Assembly: GCA_035693805.1 (NCBI GenBank)
Contig: DASSGA010000073.1
Location: forward strand, 1-38,991
Length of the DNA: 38,991 nucleotides
Direction of reading: 5' to 3'
From: Kaftiobacterium sp035693805
Lineage (GTDB): Bacteria; Sysuimicrobiota; Sysuimicrobiia; Sysuimicrobiales; Kaftiobacteriaceae
A model generated the notes under the pieces. It did not search any database. It saw nothing but the letters and a program-made list of their open reading frames with translations, and was not told the origin of the DNA. Numbering within the stretch: position 1 is the first letter of the stretch; each line of letters opens with the position of its first letter. This document shows, one piece after another, positions 22,609-29,189 of this stretch. Both the position numbers and the translations under genes were made by a program.

Positions 22609-23001
22609 GTGAACCTCGTGGACCAGCACCCAGCGACCGAGCACATCGAGCTCACTGTGCCCGGCCGTCCGGAGTACGTCGTCGTCGTCCGGCTGGCCGC
22701 GGCGGCCATCGCCGGGCGCATGGCCTTTTCCTTCGACGACATCGAGGATCTCAAGGTGGCCGTGGGCGAGGTCTGCACCGCGGCCATCCTCGAGGGCGGG
22801 CCGAGCGTGCGCATCACGTTCGAGGTGGCGACCGAAGCGCTCAGCGTGACGGTCCGCCACCACGCCGCGCGCCCCCGCCGGCATGCGGCGGAGGAGGAGC
22901 TCGACAAGCTGCTCGTGCGTGTGCTGATGGACGAGGTTGCCACCGACGCCGACGGAGGGGAGCGAATCACCCGGCTCGTCAAGCGCACCACAGCCACATA
23001 A
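22609..23001 (+). CDS. RsbW/SpoIIAB-like anti-sigma protein with degenerate ATP site
   Basis: This 130-residue protein has the HATPase_c_2 layout of anti-sigma kinases. Its opening resembles RsbW (VVRLAAAAIAGRMAFSFDDIEDLKVAVGEVC) and its end carries LVRVLMDEV and RITRLVK. The N box, normally E-x3-N, reads EVCTA, so Ala58 replaces the Mg-binding Asn. The G1 box D-x-G-x-G is absent (RHHAARPRR). It should bind the sigma factor encoded immediately downstream but is unlikely to be an active kinase. GTG 22609 follows AGAGGACAG. The sigma ATG is two bases after its stop. Confidence 0.8.
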   Translation: MNLVDQHPATEHIELTVPGRPEYVVVVRLAAAAIAGRMAFSFDDIEDLKVAVGEVCTAAILEGGPSVRITFEVATEALSVTVRHHAARPRRHAAEEELDKLLVRVLMDEVATDADGGERITRLVKRTTAT

Positions 23002-23003
23002 GC

Positions 23004-23771
23004 ATGGCCACCCGATCGAGCAAGCACCGCCAGGACAAAGAGGCGCTCCGCGCGCAGTTCGTCAAGTTCGCGGAGACCCGCGATGCAGCGATCCGCGAGT
23101 CGCTCGTCCTGGCGTACAGCAGCCTGGCCGCCTACATGGCGCGCAAGTTCGCGAACCGCGGGGAGCCCCTGGACGATCTCACCCAGGTGGCGAGCATCGG
23201 CCTGCTCAAAGCGATCGACCGCTTCGACCCGACGCGCGGCATCGAATTCACCACATATGCCACGGTGACGATTGTCGGCGAGATCAAGCGCCACTTCCGC
23301 GACAAGTTCTGGACGGTCCGCGTGCCGCGGCGGCTGCGCGAGCTGAACAACTCGCTGATGAAATCCATGGAGTCCCTGTCGCAGCGCCTGGGCCGCTCGC
23401 CGACACTGCAGGAGATCGCGGAGGAGTCGCGGGTCCCCTTCGAGGAAGTCGTCGAGGCCTTCGAGCTCGGCCGCGCCTACAACCCGGCCTCACTCGATGC
23501 GGAGCTGGCCGAGGGCGACGAGGACCACGGCACCTCGCTCATGGACTACCTCGGCGGAGATGATCCCGAGCTCGCCCGGCTGGAGGACCGCCACACGCTG
23601 GAAGGCGCCCTGCGCACGCTGCCGGAGCGGCAGCACGAGATTCTGCGGCTGCGCTACTACGAGGGGCTCTCGCAGGCGGAGATCGCACGCCAGCTCGGCA
23701 TCTCGCAGATGCACGTCTCGCGCATCCAGCGTGACGCGCTGAAGCGCCTCAAGGAGCTCATCGAGGCTTAG
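23004..23771 (+). CDS. SigB/SigF/SigG-type alternative RNA polymerase sigma factor
   Basis: This 255-residue group 3 sigma factor has region 2 with DDLTQVASIGLLKAIDRFDPTRG and EFTTYATVTIVGEIKRHFRDKFW (about residues 60-105). Region 3 is PRRLRELNNSL...LGRSPTLQEIAEE. Region 4 is a helix-turn-helix, YYEGLSQAEIARQLGISQMHVSRIQRDAL. This is the sigma type controlled by RsbW/RsbV partner switching, and such genes surround it. The end of the gene overlaps by 14 bases the end of the convergent GAF-PP2C gene. It is likely released by the STAS antagonist encoded at the far end of the module. Confidence 0.93.
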   Translation: MATRSSKHRQDKEALRAQFVKFAETRDAAIRESLVLAYSSLAAYMARKFANRGEPLDDLTQVASIGLLKAIDRFDPTRGIEFTTYATVTIVGEIKRHFRDKFWTVRVPRRLRELNNSLMKSMESLSQRLGRSPTLQEIAEESRVPFEEVVEAFELGRAYNPASLDAELAEGDEDHGTSLMDYLGGDDPELARLEDRHTLEGALRTLPERQHEILRLRYYEGLSQAEIARQLGISQMHVSRIQRDALKRLKELIEA

Positions 23772-26433
23772 CGCCGAGCCAGACGAGCTCCACCGAGGTT
23801 CCCTCAGCGCCCGTCTCGACGTTCACCTCGTCGGCGAACTGCCGCATGATGCGCAGGCCGCGCCCGCGGCCGCGCTCGACGGGTTCGCGCCACTCCCCCA
23901 CATCACGCACCGTGACGACGAGAGCGTCTCCGCGCCGCTCTCCCCTGACGTGCAGCTGCCCCCCCGCGGCCCGGTAGGCGTGCTCGACCGTGTTCAGCGC
24001 CGCCTCGCCCACAGCGAAGACGATCTCCTCTGCCCGCTCGGGCCGGATCCCGCAGCGCTCCGCGAAGGCTCGCACGGCGCGGCGAACCCGGTGCAGCGAT
24101 TCCGGGGTGGCTGGGACGCTGAACGACAGCGGGGCGTCGGCGGGGAGGAGGTCCACCACGACAATGGCCGTGTCGTCTTCGTGCCGATGGCTGCCGAGCA
24201 CGAGGTCGGCGAGCCGCTGCGCCGTGCGGGTCGGGGGCTCGGCGCGGGTCTCCTCGGACGCCTCGATGAGCCGCCGCTCGCTCCCCGCGATGTCGCGGGT
24301 GGCTTCCAGCAACCCATCCGTGCAGGCGATCAGCCGCGTGCCTGGCGGGAGCTGCAGGCGCCGTTCAGGATAGGCCAGCGTGGTCATCAGCCCGACCGGC
24401 GGGGCGGCGCAGGACACAGGGTCGGGTGGGTCTTCCGGGCGCAGGATGAGCACCGGAGGGTGGCCACCGCCGGCGTGTGTGAACGCGCCGGTATAGGGGT
24501 CGAGCGTGGCGATCCACACCGACAGCTGGGGGCCGTCCGGGAGGCGGCAGAGGAAGCGGTTGAGCGTCGAGACGATCTCTCCCGGACCGCGTCCCTCGAG
24601 CGCGTAGGCGCGGACGATGTGCCGCACCTGGCCCATCGCGGCGGCGGCCTGCACCCCGTGCCCGGCGATGTCACCCATGCTGAGGAGGATGGTGTCATCC
24701 GGCAGGATGAGCGCGTCGTACCAATCGCCGCCGATGCCCGCCTCAGGATCGGCCGGGAGGTAGAACGCGCCGATCGCCGTGAATGGCGGCTCGGGCAGCC
24801 CGGCCGGCAGGAGGGCGCGCTGCAGCGTCTCGGAGAGCTCTCCGGCCCTTCGCTGCACCTGGTCGAACAACTGAAAGCGAGAGACCGTGAGCGCGAGTTG
24901 ATCGGCGATGGGCTGGGCAAGTCGCGCGTCGGACTCGGTGTACGCTCCGGGGCGCTCATGGCCGAAGTTCAGCGTTCCGATGACACGGCCGCCGACGCGC
25001 ATCGGGACGACCAGGTAGGACCGGATTCCGGTTTCGCCGAGGAGAGTGTCCTCGGAGAACTCGTCCACCGCGGCGGTGTCGGTACGGATGTGGGGGCGAC
25101 CGTGATCGATCACCCAGCCGCGGGCCGTCCCCTCTTTGGGCCCCTCCAACCGCTGGGATGGGCCCGTCAGGGGCGATCCCTTGACATATGGCACCGTCAG
25201 GATGCCCTTGTCGGGGACGTGCAGCGACACGGAGACACGCACGAACGAAATCAGCATCCGCAGCGCGTCGGCGAATTCGTCGAAGACGTCGCCCAGGTCG
25301 ACCGCCGACGCGGCGAGGCCGATTAACGTGTTAATCGCGTTCACGCGGCGCGCGGACTCCTCGGCTTCGGCCCGCGCCTGCTGCTCCGCGGCGTACAGAT
25401 GCGCGGTATCGATCGCCCGCGCGGCACGGCGCGCGATCTCCTCGGCGAGGGACAGGTCATCTGCAGTGAACCGGCGGCCGGACGGGCCCGAGACGAAGGA
25501 CATCACCCCGAAGACCCGGCCCCGTAAGGCCACTGGCACGATCATGTGCGCGCGGATGTCCAGCGCGCGCAGCAGCGCCAGGTGGTCGGCATCGTGTGCG
25601 CGCGCGCGCAGGTCGTCGTCCGTGATCGTTTCCTGCAGGATCGACCCACCACTACGGATGACCTGGAACAGCGGGTGCGGCGGTTGGGTATCCGGGGAAG
25701 GGGGGTAGCGGCGGCGCAGCTCCCGGGCCAGCTCTTCCCGGGCCGGGGCGACGTGGGCGAGCGCCACCTGCCGCAGCGTCCCATCGTCGCCGAGCACATC
25801 CACCAGGCACCAGTCCGCGACCGCGGGCACGATCAGTCGCACGACGTTCGCGAGCGTGGTCTCGTAGTCGAGGGACGTGGCCAGGATGCGACTGGCCTCC
25901 GCAACGATCCCCAGGCGGCGCCTCGCCCGCTCCGCCTCGGCCAGCGCCTCGGCATCGACCTCGGCGCGCCGGGCGAGCTGGATGGGACCGCTGAGGAGCG
26001 AGCCCGCCCGCTGTAACAGGGTGAGGTCCGCTGCGGAGAAGGCGTCCGGTTCAGTGGAATCCACCTCGAGCAGCCCGAAGGGTTTCCCCCGCCAGGCCAG
26101 AGGGACGGCGAGGTAGGAGCGGATCGGCGTCGTGCGGCGGAGCCCTTCGGCCACGACGTCCCCTGAGAGGAATGGCTCCCCGGTTTCGATGACCTGCCAC
26201 GACCGGCCGCTGCCGCGGTTCACACGCTGTCCCTGGGCGTCGGCGGCGAAGGGACCGACCGCGGCCTGGACGACCAGCGCGTCGCCATCCACAAGGGCGA
26301 TGGATCCGCCGGTGAACGGGATAGCCCGGGCGAGGTGCTCGAGCGCCGCGTCGAGGATGCGGTCGAGGTCCGATTCACCCGAGGCGGCGAGGGCGATGGC
26401 GTTGAGCAGCTCGATCTCGCGAGGGTCCGCCAT
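23758..26433 (-). CDS. Multi-GAF sensor with PP2C (SpoIIE/RsbU) phosphatase and C-terminal RsbW-like kinase domain
   Basis: This 891-residue signal protein contains three GAF domains (about residues 18-160, 185-345, 370-520). A PP2C/SpoIIE phosphatase follows (about 540-750) with GGDWYDALILPDD near residue 566, MGDIAGHGVQAA, CTDGLLEA and HEDDTAIVVV. The C-terminal HATPase_c_2 domain (about 765-888) has an intact N box (GEAALN) and a G1-like DVGEW. It should sense small molecules or redox through the GAFs, dephosphorylate the STAS antagonist, and possibly phosphorylate it too. The gene lies 35 bases after the STAS gene on the same strand and converges on the sigma gene it presumably controls. 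No membrane segments were seen, so it is cytoplasmic. Confidence 0.92.
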   Translation of the reverse strand: MADPREIELLNAIALAASGESDLDRILDAALEHLARAIPFTGGSIALVDGDALVVQAAVGPFAADAQGQRVNRGSGRSWQVIETGEPFLSGDVVAEGLRRTTPIRSYLAVPLAWRGKPFGLLEVDSTEPDAFSAADLTLLQRAGSLLSGPIQLARRAEVDAEALAEAERARRRLGIVAEASRILATSLDYETTLANVVRLIVPAVADWCLVDVLGDDGTLRQVALAHVAPAREELARELRRRYPPSPDTQPPHPLFQVIRSGGSILQETITDDDLRARAHDADHLALLRALDIRAHMIVPVALRGRVFGVMSFVSGPSGRRFTADDLSLAEEIARRAARAIDTAHLYAAEQQARAEAEESARRVNAINTLIGLAASAVDLGDVFDEFADALRMLISFVRVSVSLHVPDKGILTVPYVKGSPLTGPSQRLEGPKEGTARGWVIDHGRPHIRTDTAAVDEFSEDTLLGETGIRSYLVVPMRVGGRVIGTLNFGHERPGAYTESDARLAQPIADQLALTVSRFQLFDQVQRRAGELSETLQRALLPAGLPEPPFTAIGAFYLPADPEAGIGGDWYDALILPDDTILLSMGDIAGHGVQAAAAMGQVRHIVRAYALEGRGPGEIVSTLNRFLCRLPDGPQLSVWIATLDPYTGAFTHAGGGHPPVLILRPEDPPDPVSCAAPPVGLMTTLAYPERRLQLPPGTRLIACTDGLLEATRDIAGSERRLIEASEETRAEPPTRTAQRLADLVLGSHRHEDDTAIVVVDLLPADAPLSFSVPATPESLHRVRRAVRAFAERCGIRPERAEEIVFAVGEAALNTVEHAYRAAGGQLHVRGERRGDALVVTVRDVGEWREPVERGRGRGLRIMRQFADEVNVETGAEGTSVELVWLGAKPR

Positions 26434-26468
26434 GGCCCCCTGGTTCAGGGGGTGAGGCCCGGCGGGGA

Positions 26469-26834
26469 TCAGGACCGCGCGTCCGCGGACCAGGAGCGAG
26501 CAGCGCTGATGGCCTCAGGCTCGCCACGGAACACGGGGAACACTTCGTGGAGTCCTGTGATCGTGAAGATCTTCTCGATCTGGGGCTGATTGTACACGAG
26601 CGCGACGGTGCCCCCGGCGTCCCGGGCCTGCTTGAGCGCCGAGGTCAGGACGGATAGGGCCGTGCTGTCGAGATAGGTCGTGTTGAGCAGGTTGATCACC
26701 AGCCGGGCACGGCCCCCGGCCAGCACCTCCTGGATGGCCGCACGGAGCTTGGGGGAGGTGTAGATGTCGAGCTCACCGCGAACGTCGAGGATCTCCACGC
26801 CGGACTCTGACCGCCGGTGCAGCTGCACTTCCAC
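26469..26834 (-). CDS. STAS-domain anti-sigma factor antagonist (RsbV/SpoIIAA-like)
   Basis: This 121-residue STAS protein binds the anti-sigma factor when unphosphorylated and so frees the sigma factor. Visible are VEILDVRGELDIYTSPKLR, VINLLNTTYLDSTALSVL with phosphorylatable Ser57 after Asp56, and a final FTITGLHEVFPVF. GTG 26834 (GTGGAAGTG) is chosen because GGGAGGG lies just upstream and the domain starts at once; a longer frame to 26948 adds a non-homologous Arg/Pro-rich leader. It is the first gene of an operon with the GAF-PP2C phosphatase. Confidence 0.9.
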   Translation of the reverse strand: MEVQLHRRSESGVEILDVRGELDIYTSPKLRAAIQEVLAGGRARLVINLLNTTYLDSTALSVLTSALKQARDAGGTVALVYNQPQIEKIFTITGLHEVFPVFRGEPEAISAARSWSADARS

Positions 26835-26874
26835 GAGGTGGCCCTCCCTTCGAGCGCCTGGTAGAGCGCCTGGC

Positions 26875-26886
26875 TGAATCACGTGC
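26875..26886. repeat. Single copy of the TGAATCACGYGC motif upstream of the STAS operon
   Basis: TGAATCACGTGC matches 11 of 12 bases of the tandem repeat at 22412-22435. It lies about 40 bases before the start of the minus-strand STAS gene. The two outer control regions of one regulatory module thus share a motif. Confidence 0.5.
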
Positions 26887-26977
26887 CTTCCTGGCCGCGG
26901 GAGATGGATTCGCTGCCACGCCGGGCGGACCCCTCCTTTTCCCCACACGCCGGGGGCCGAATCGCCTGGAGGCGTTC

Positions 26978-27003
26978 GTTTGACCAGAGAGCGATGCGGG
27001 AAA
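26978..27003 (+). promoter_or_regulatory. SigB-type promoter of the collagen-like gene
   Basis: GTTTGA (26978-26983), 14 bases, GGGAAA (26998-27003) is close to the SigB consensus GTTTAA-N12-14-GGGWAW. It stands 35 bases before the ATG at 27039. Since a SigB-like factor is encoded 4 kb away, this gene is a likely regulon member. Confidence 0.5.
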
Positions 27004-27038
27004 AGACTCGCCGAGAACTGGCTGAAAGGAGGACGCGG

Positions 27039-27329
27039 ATGATGAGGAAAGGCGCAGCGTGGTTCTTCTTCGGGCTGCTGCTCGTGCTGTTCGCCGCCCA
27101 GGGGGTTGTTCTGGCGCAGGCGGAGCCTCCCGCACCCGGCGTGCCCGGGCCGCCGGGACCGCCGGGGCCGCCCGGACCGCCGGGATTGCCCGGTCCTGAG
27201 GGATCCACGATCTTCGGCATGGACCAGACCACGGCAGTCATTGTTGGTGTTGTTCTGGTCCTCGTCGTGATCCTGGCGATCGTTGCCGTGTCACGCGGAG
27301 GGTCCAGCACTGAGGCACGTGCCGACTAG
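27039..27329 (+). CDS. Small collagen-like membrane protein
   Basis: This 96-residue protein is composed of an N-terminal signal/anchor (WFFFGLLLVLFAAQGVVLAQA), seven Gly-X-Y triplets (GVPGPPGPPGPPGPPGLPGPEG split as GVP-GPP x4-GLP-GPE, about residues 33-54), and a C-terminal transmembrane helix (TAVIVGVVLVLVVILAIVAV) with a short polar tail. AAAGGAGG lies six bases before ATG 27039. A short triple helix anchored at the membrane is suggested. It is set apart between the STAS operon and comEA, with its own SigB-like promoter and terminator. No known family name applies. Confidence 0.75.
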   Translation: MMRKGAAWFFFGLLLVLFAAQGVVLAQAEPPAPGVPGPPGPPGPPGPPGLPGPEGSTIFGMDQTTAVIVGVVLVLVVILAIVAVSRGGSSTEARAD

Positions 27330-27347
27330 GGTTGATGGCTCATCGCG

Positions 27348-27386
27348 GATGAGGGCCGGGACGTGCCCGGCCCTCATCATTTCATC
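27348..27386 (+). terminator. Intrinsic terminator of the collagen-like gene
   Basis: Positions 27348-27360 and 27366-27378 form a perfect 13-bp stem closed by a five-base loop (ACGTG), followed by ATTTCATCT. It stands 19 bases after the stop codon and is one of the strongest hairpins in the window. Confidence 0.8.
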
Positions 27387-27453
27387 TCAGGAGGGAAGCA
27401 TAGGCCCGCGGCGTTCGCCCCGGCGCGGTATCGCAAGCGCGGTAATGCAGCTG

Positions 27454-27462
27454 TGCTATAGT
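27454..27462 (+). promoter_or_regulatory. Extended -10 promoter of comEA
   Basis: TGC-TATAGT (TATAGT 27457-27462) has the TGn extension seen also at tatA. It lies 33 bases before the comEA GTG. Confidence 0.5.
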
Positions 27463-27494
27463 GGAGGGCGTCGGCGGAGGGCGGAGGCTTCGGC

Positions 27495-28022
27495 GTGCGG
27501 TGGACGCGCCCCGAGCAGCTGCTCGTTCTCCTTACGGCCACCGCAGTGATCACTGGGGCGGCCGCCCTCGTCACCGCCCGGCGCCCCACGCCCTCCATCC
27601 GCGTCTTCGAGTCGCCCCCATTCACAGAGCTCATCGTTCAGGTTGACGGCGCCGTGGCGCGCCCGGGCCTGTATCGTCTCGTGCCAGGGGCTCGCGCGGC
27701 CGACGCCATTGTCGCAGCGGGCGGTGTCACGCCCGCCGCGGATCTGGGTCTTCTGAATCAAGCGAGGCTCCTTCGTGACGGTGAACGCCTCACCATTCCC
27801 CGACGCGCCGCCCCACAGCCGGCTCAGCCGGCCGTCGACCTCAACGCCGCCGATACGTCGGCGTTGGAACAGGTCCCCGGGATCGGACCCGTACTGGCCC
27901 GCCGCATCGTCGCCCACCGCGATCGCCACGGTCCTTTCTACCGGCTCGAGGATCTACTGGCGGTTGAAGGGATCGGCCCCCGGCTGCTCGCCCGATTGCG
28001 CGAACACGTTGTGATACGATGA
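27495..28022 (+). CDS. comEA: ComEA-type DNA-binding competence protein
   Basis: ComEA is a membrane-anchored DNA receptor in natural transformation. The 175-residue protein has one N-terminal transmembrane helix (about residues 8-28). A SLBB domain follows (IVQVDGAVARPGLYRL...GARAADAIVAAGGV). The paired helix-hairpin-helix domain comprises DLNAADTSALEQVPGIGPVLARRIV and FYRLEDLLAVEGIGPRLLARL (each given in part). GTG 27495 is the start. No comEB, comEC or comF follows, so the uptake channel is encoded elsewhere or lost. Confidence 0.92.
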   Translation: MRWTRPEQLLVLLTATAVITGAAALVTARRPTPSIRVFESPPFTELIVQVDGAVARPGLYRLVPGARAADAIVAAGGVTPAADLGLLNQARLLRDGERLTIPRRAAPQPAQPAVDLNAADTSALEQVPGIGPVLARRIVAHRDRHGPFYRLEDLLAVEGIGPRLLARLREHVVIR

Positions 28023-28038
28023 AACGGTGCCCATTGCC

Positions 28039-28065
28039 GGAACTTCGGCGCCCGTCACGCGCGTA
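28039..28065 (+). promoter_or_regulatory. ECF-type promoter of the sigma/anti-sigma operon
   Basis: GGAACTT (28039-28045), 16 bases, CGTA (28062-28065) follow the layout of ECF (RpoE-like) promoters, GGAAC-N16/17-CGT or TCT. Its position just before an ECF sigma gene suggests autoregulation. Confidence 0.6.
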
Positions 28066-28104
28066 CCCTAGAGTGTAAGCGTGCGGGTGCTGGCTGGAGC
28101 GTCC

Positions 28105-28686
28105 GTGGTCCCATCCAACCCGCCCCACGAGATCGAGGCGTTCGAAGCGCTGCTGGAACGGTACGGCCGCCGGATCTACCAACTGGCGTACCGTATGGCC
28201 GGCAACGACGCCGACGCCAAGGATCTGACCCAGGAGGCATTCATCCGTGTCTACCGGGCGTTCGCGCGGATCGATCCGCAGGCGAACCTCGAGAGCTGGC
28301 TGTACCGCATCGTCACCAACCTCTACATCGACATGCTCCGGCGGCGGCCCAAGGCGCGGATCGAGTCGCTGGACGCACCGCTGGTTACGGCGAAGGGCGA
28401 CGCGGTCGCGCGTGAGGTGCCGGATGTGAGCGCCGACCCCGAAGGGACCGTGCTGAACGCCCAGCTCGACGCGGACATCCAGCGGGCGCTGGGGGCGCTC
28501 AGCGTGGACCTGCGAATGGTGGTGGTATTGAGCGACGTCGAGGGGCAGTCCTACGAGGAGATCAGCGAAGCGCTGCGCATCCCTGTGGGGACCGTGAAAT
28601 CACGGCTGCACCGGGCGCGCCGGCTGCTGCAGACCCGGTTGCGGCACTTGATGCCGCGGGGTGAGAAAGGAAGGGTCGACGGATGA
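28105..28686 (+). CDS. ECF-family RNA polymerase sigma factor (RpoE-like)
   Basis: This protein of about 193 residues has region 2 with FEALLERYGRRIYQLAYRMAGNDADAKDLTQEAF and LESWLYRIVTNLYIDMLRRR (motifs shown in part), a short linker, and region 4 with VLSDVEGQSYEEISEALRIPVGTVKSRLHRARRLL (HTH). GTG 28105 is preferred because GGAG stands five bases upstream; GTG 28081 is only about ten bases past the predicted transcription start but possible. The stop overlaps the anti-sigma ATG. It is the cognate sigma of the next two genes. Confidence 0.92.
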   Translation: MVPSNPPHEIEAFEALLERYGRRIYQLAYRMAGNDADAKDLTQEAFIRVYRAFARIDPQANLESWLYRIVTNLYIDMLRRRPKARIESLDAPLVTAKGDAVAREVPDVSADPEGTVLNAQLDADIQRALGALSVDLRMVVVLSDVEGQSYEEISEALRIPVGTVKSRLHRARRLLQTRLRHLMPRGEKGRVDG

Positions 28687-29189
28687 TTCACGCCCGTATC
28701 GTGCGCCAACTCTCCGCCTACCTGGACGGGGAACTGGATCCATCGGTATCGCGCGCGGTTGCGGCGCATCTGGCGGAGTGCGATGCCTGCCGACATGAAC
28801 TGGCGGCGCTGCGCCAGGTGAAAGGGCTGCTGGAGCGTCTCCCGGAGGTGGAGCCTCCTCAAGCCGTCTGGCACGGTCTGCGGGCTCGCCTGGCCGCGGA
28901 GGATCGGCCCGCCGTGACGATCCTGGACACGGTGCGCGCCGCGTTCCGGCGTCCCGCCGTTGCCGCCGCGGCGGCGATGGTGGTCCTCCTGCTGGTCGCG
29001 ATCCCGCTGGTGAAGGGGCGCATCGACCGGCTGCAGGCTGCGGACATCGGCGTTGATCTCTACGTCCGCGAGCACGCCTTGCAGTCCGCGGCGGATCCCT
29101 TCGTCGACCGTGCGTACCTCGGTCTTCTGATCGGCGACGCGAACCTGGCTCTTGCCGGGGCCCGGCGCGCGCCCGGGGAGGAACCATGA
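28683..29189 (+). CDS. Zinc-finger anti-sigma factor (ZAS/RseA-like), membrane-anchored
   Basis: This 168-residue protein has the anti-sigma zinc motif His29-x3-Cys33-x2-Cys36 (HLAECDACRHEL) in its cytoplasmic N-terminal domain. One transmembrane helix follows (about residues 97-111, AAAAMVVLLLVAIPL), then an extracytoplasmic tail. It should hold the ECF factor inactive until proteolysis or zinc loss. ATG 28683 overlaps the sigma stop, and its own stop overlaps the start of the RseB-like gene. Confidence 0.9.
   Translation: MIHARIVRQLSAYLDGELDPSVSRAVAAHLAECDACRHELAALRQVKGLLERLPEVEPPQAVWHGLRARLAAEDRPAVTILDTVRAAFRRPAVAAAAAMVVLLLVAIPLVKGRIDRLQAADIGVDLYVREHALQSAADPFVDRAYLGLLIGDANLALAGARRAPGEEP

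Noticed and set aside
26835..26948. N-terminal extension of the STAS protein (start at 26948)
   Set aside because: The extra residues are Arg/Pro/Gly-rich without homology, and a ribosome binding site stands before GTG 26834.
26938..26962. SigB-like promoter on the minus strand for the STAS operon (GGGAAA with ATTCGG)
   Set aside because: The -35 element matches the consensus poorly; kept out for lack of support.
27139..27204. Gly-Pro coding repeat considered as a DNA repeat or CRISPR-like array
   Set aside because: The repetition is explained by GPP codons in an open frame with signal peptide and membrane helix; there are no spacers.
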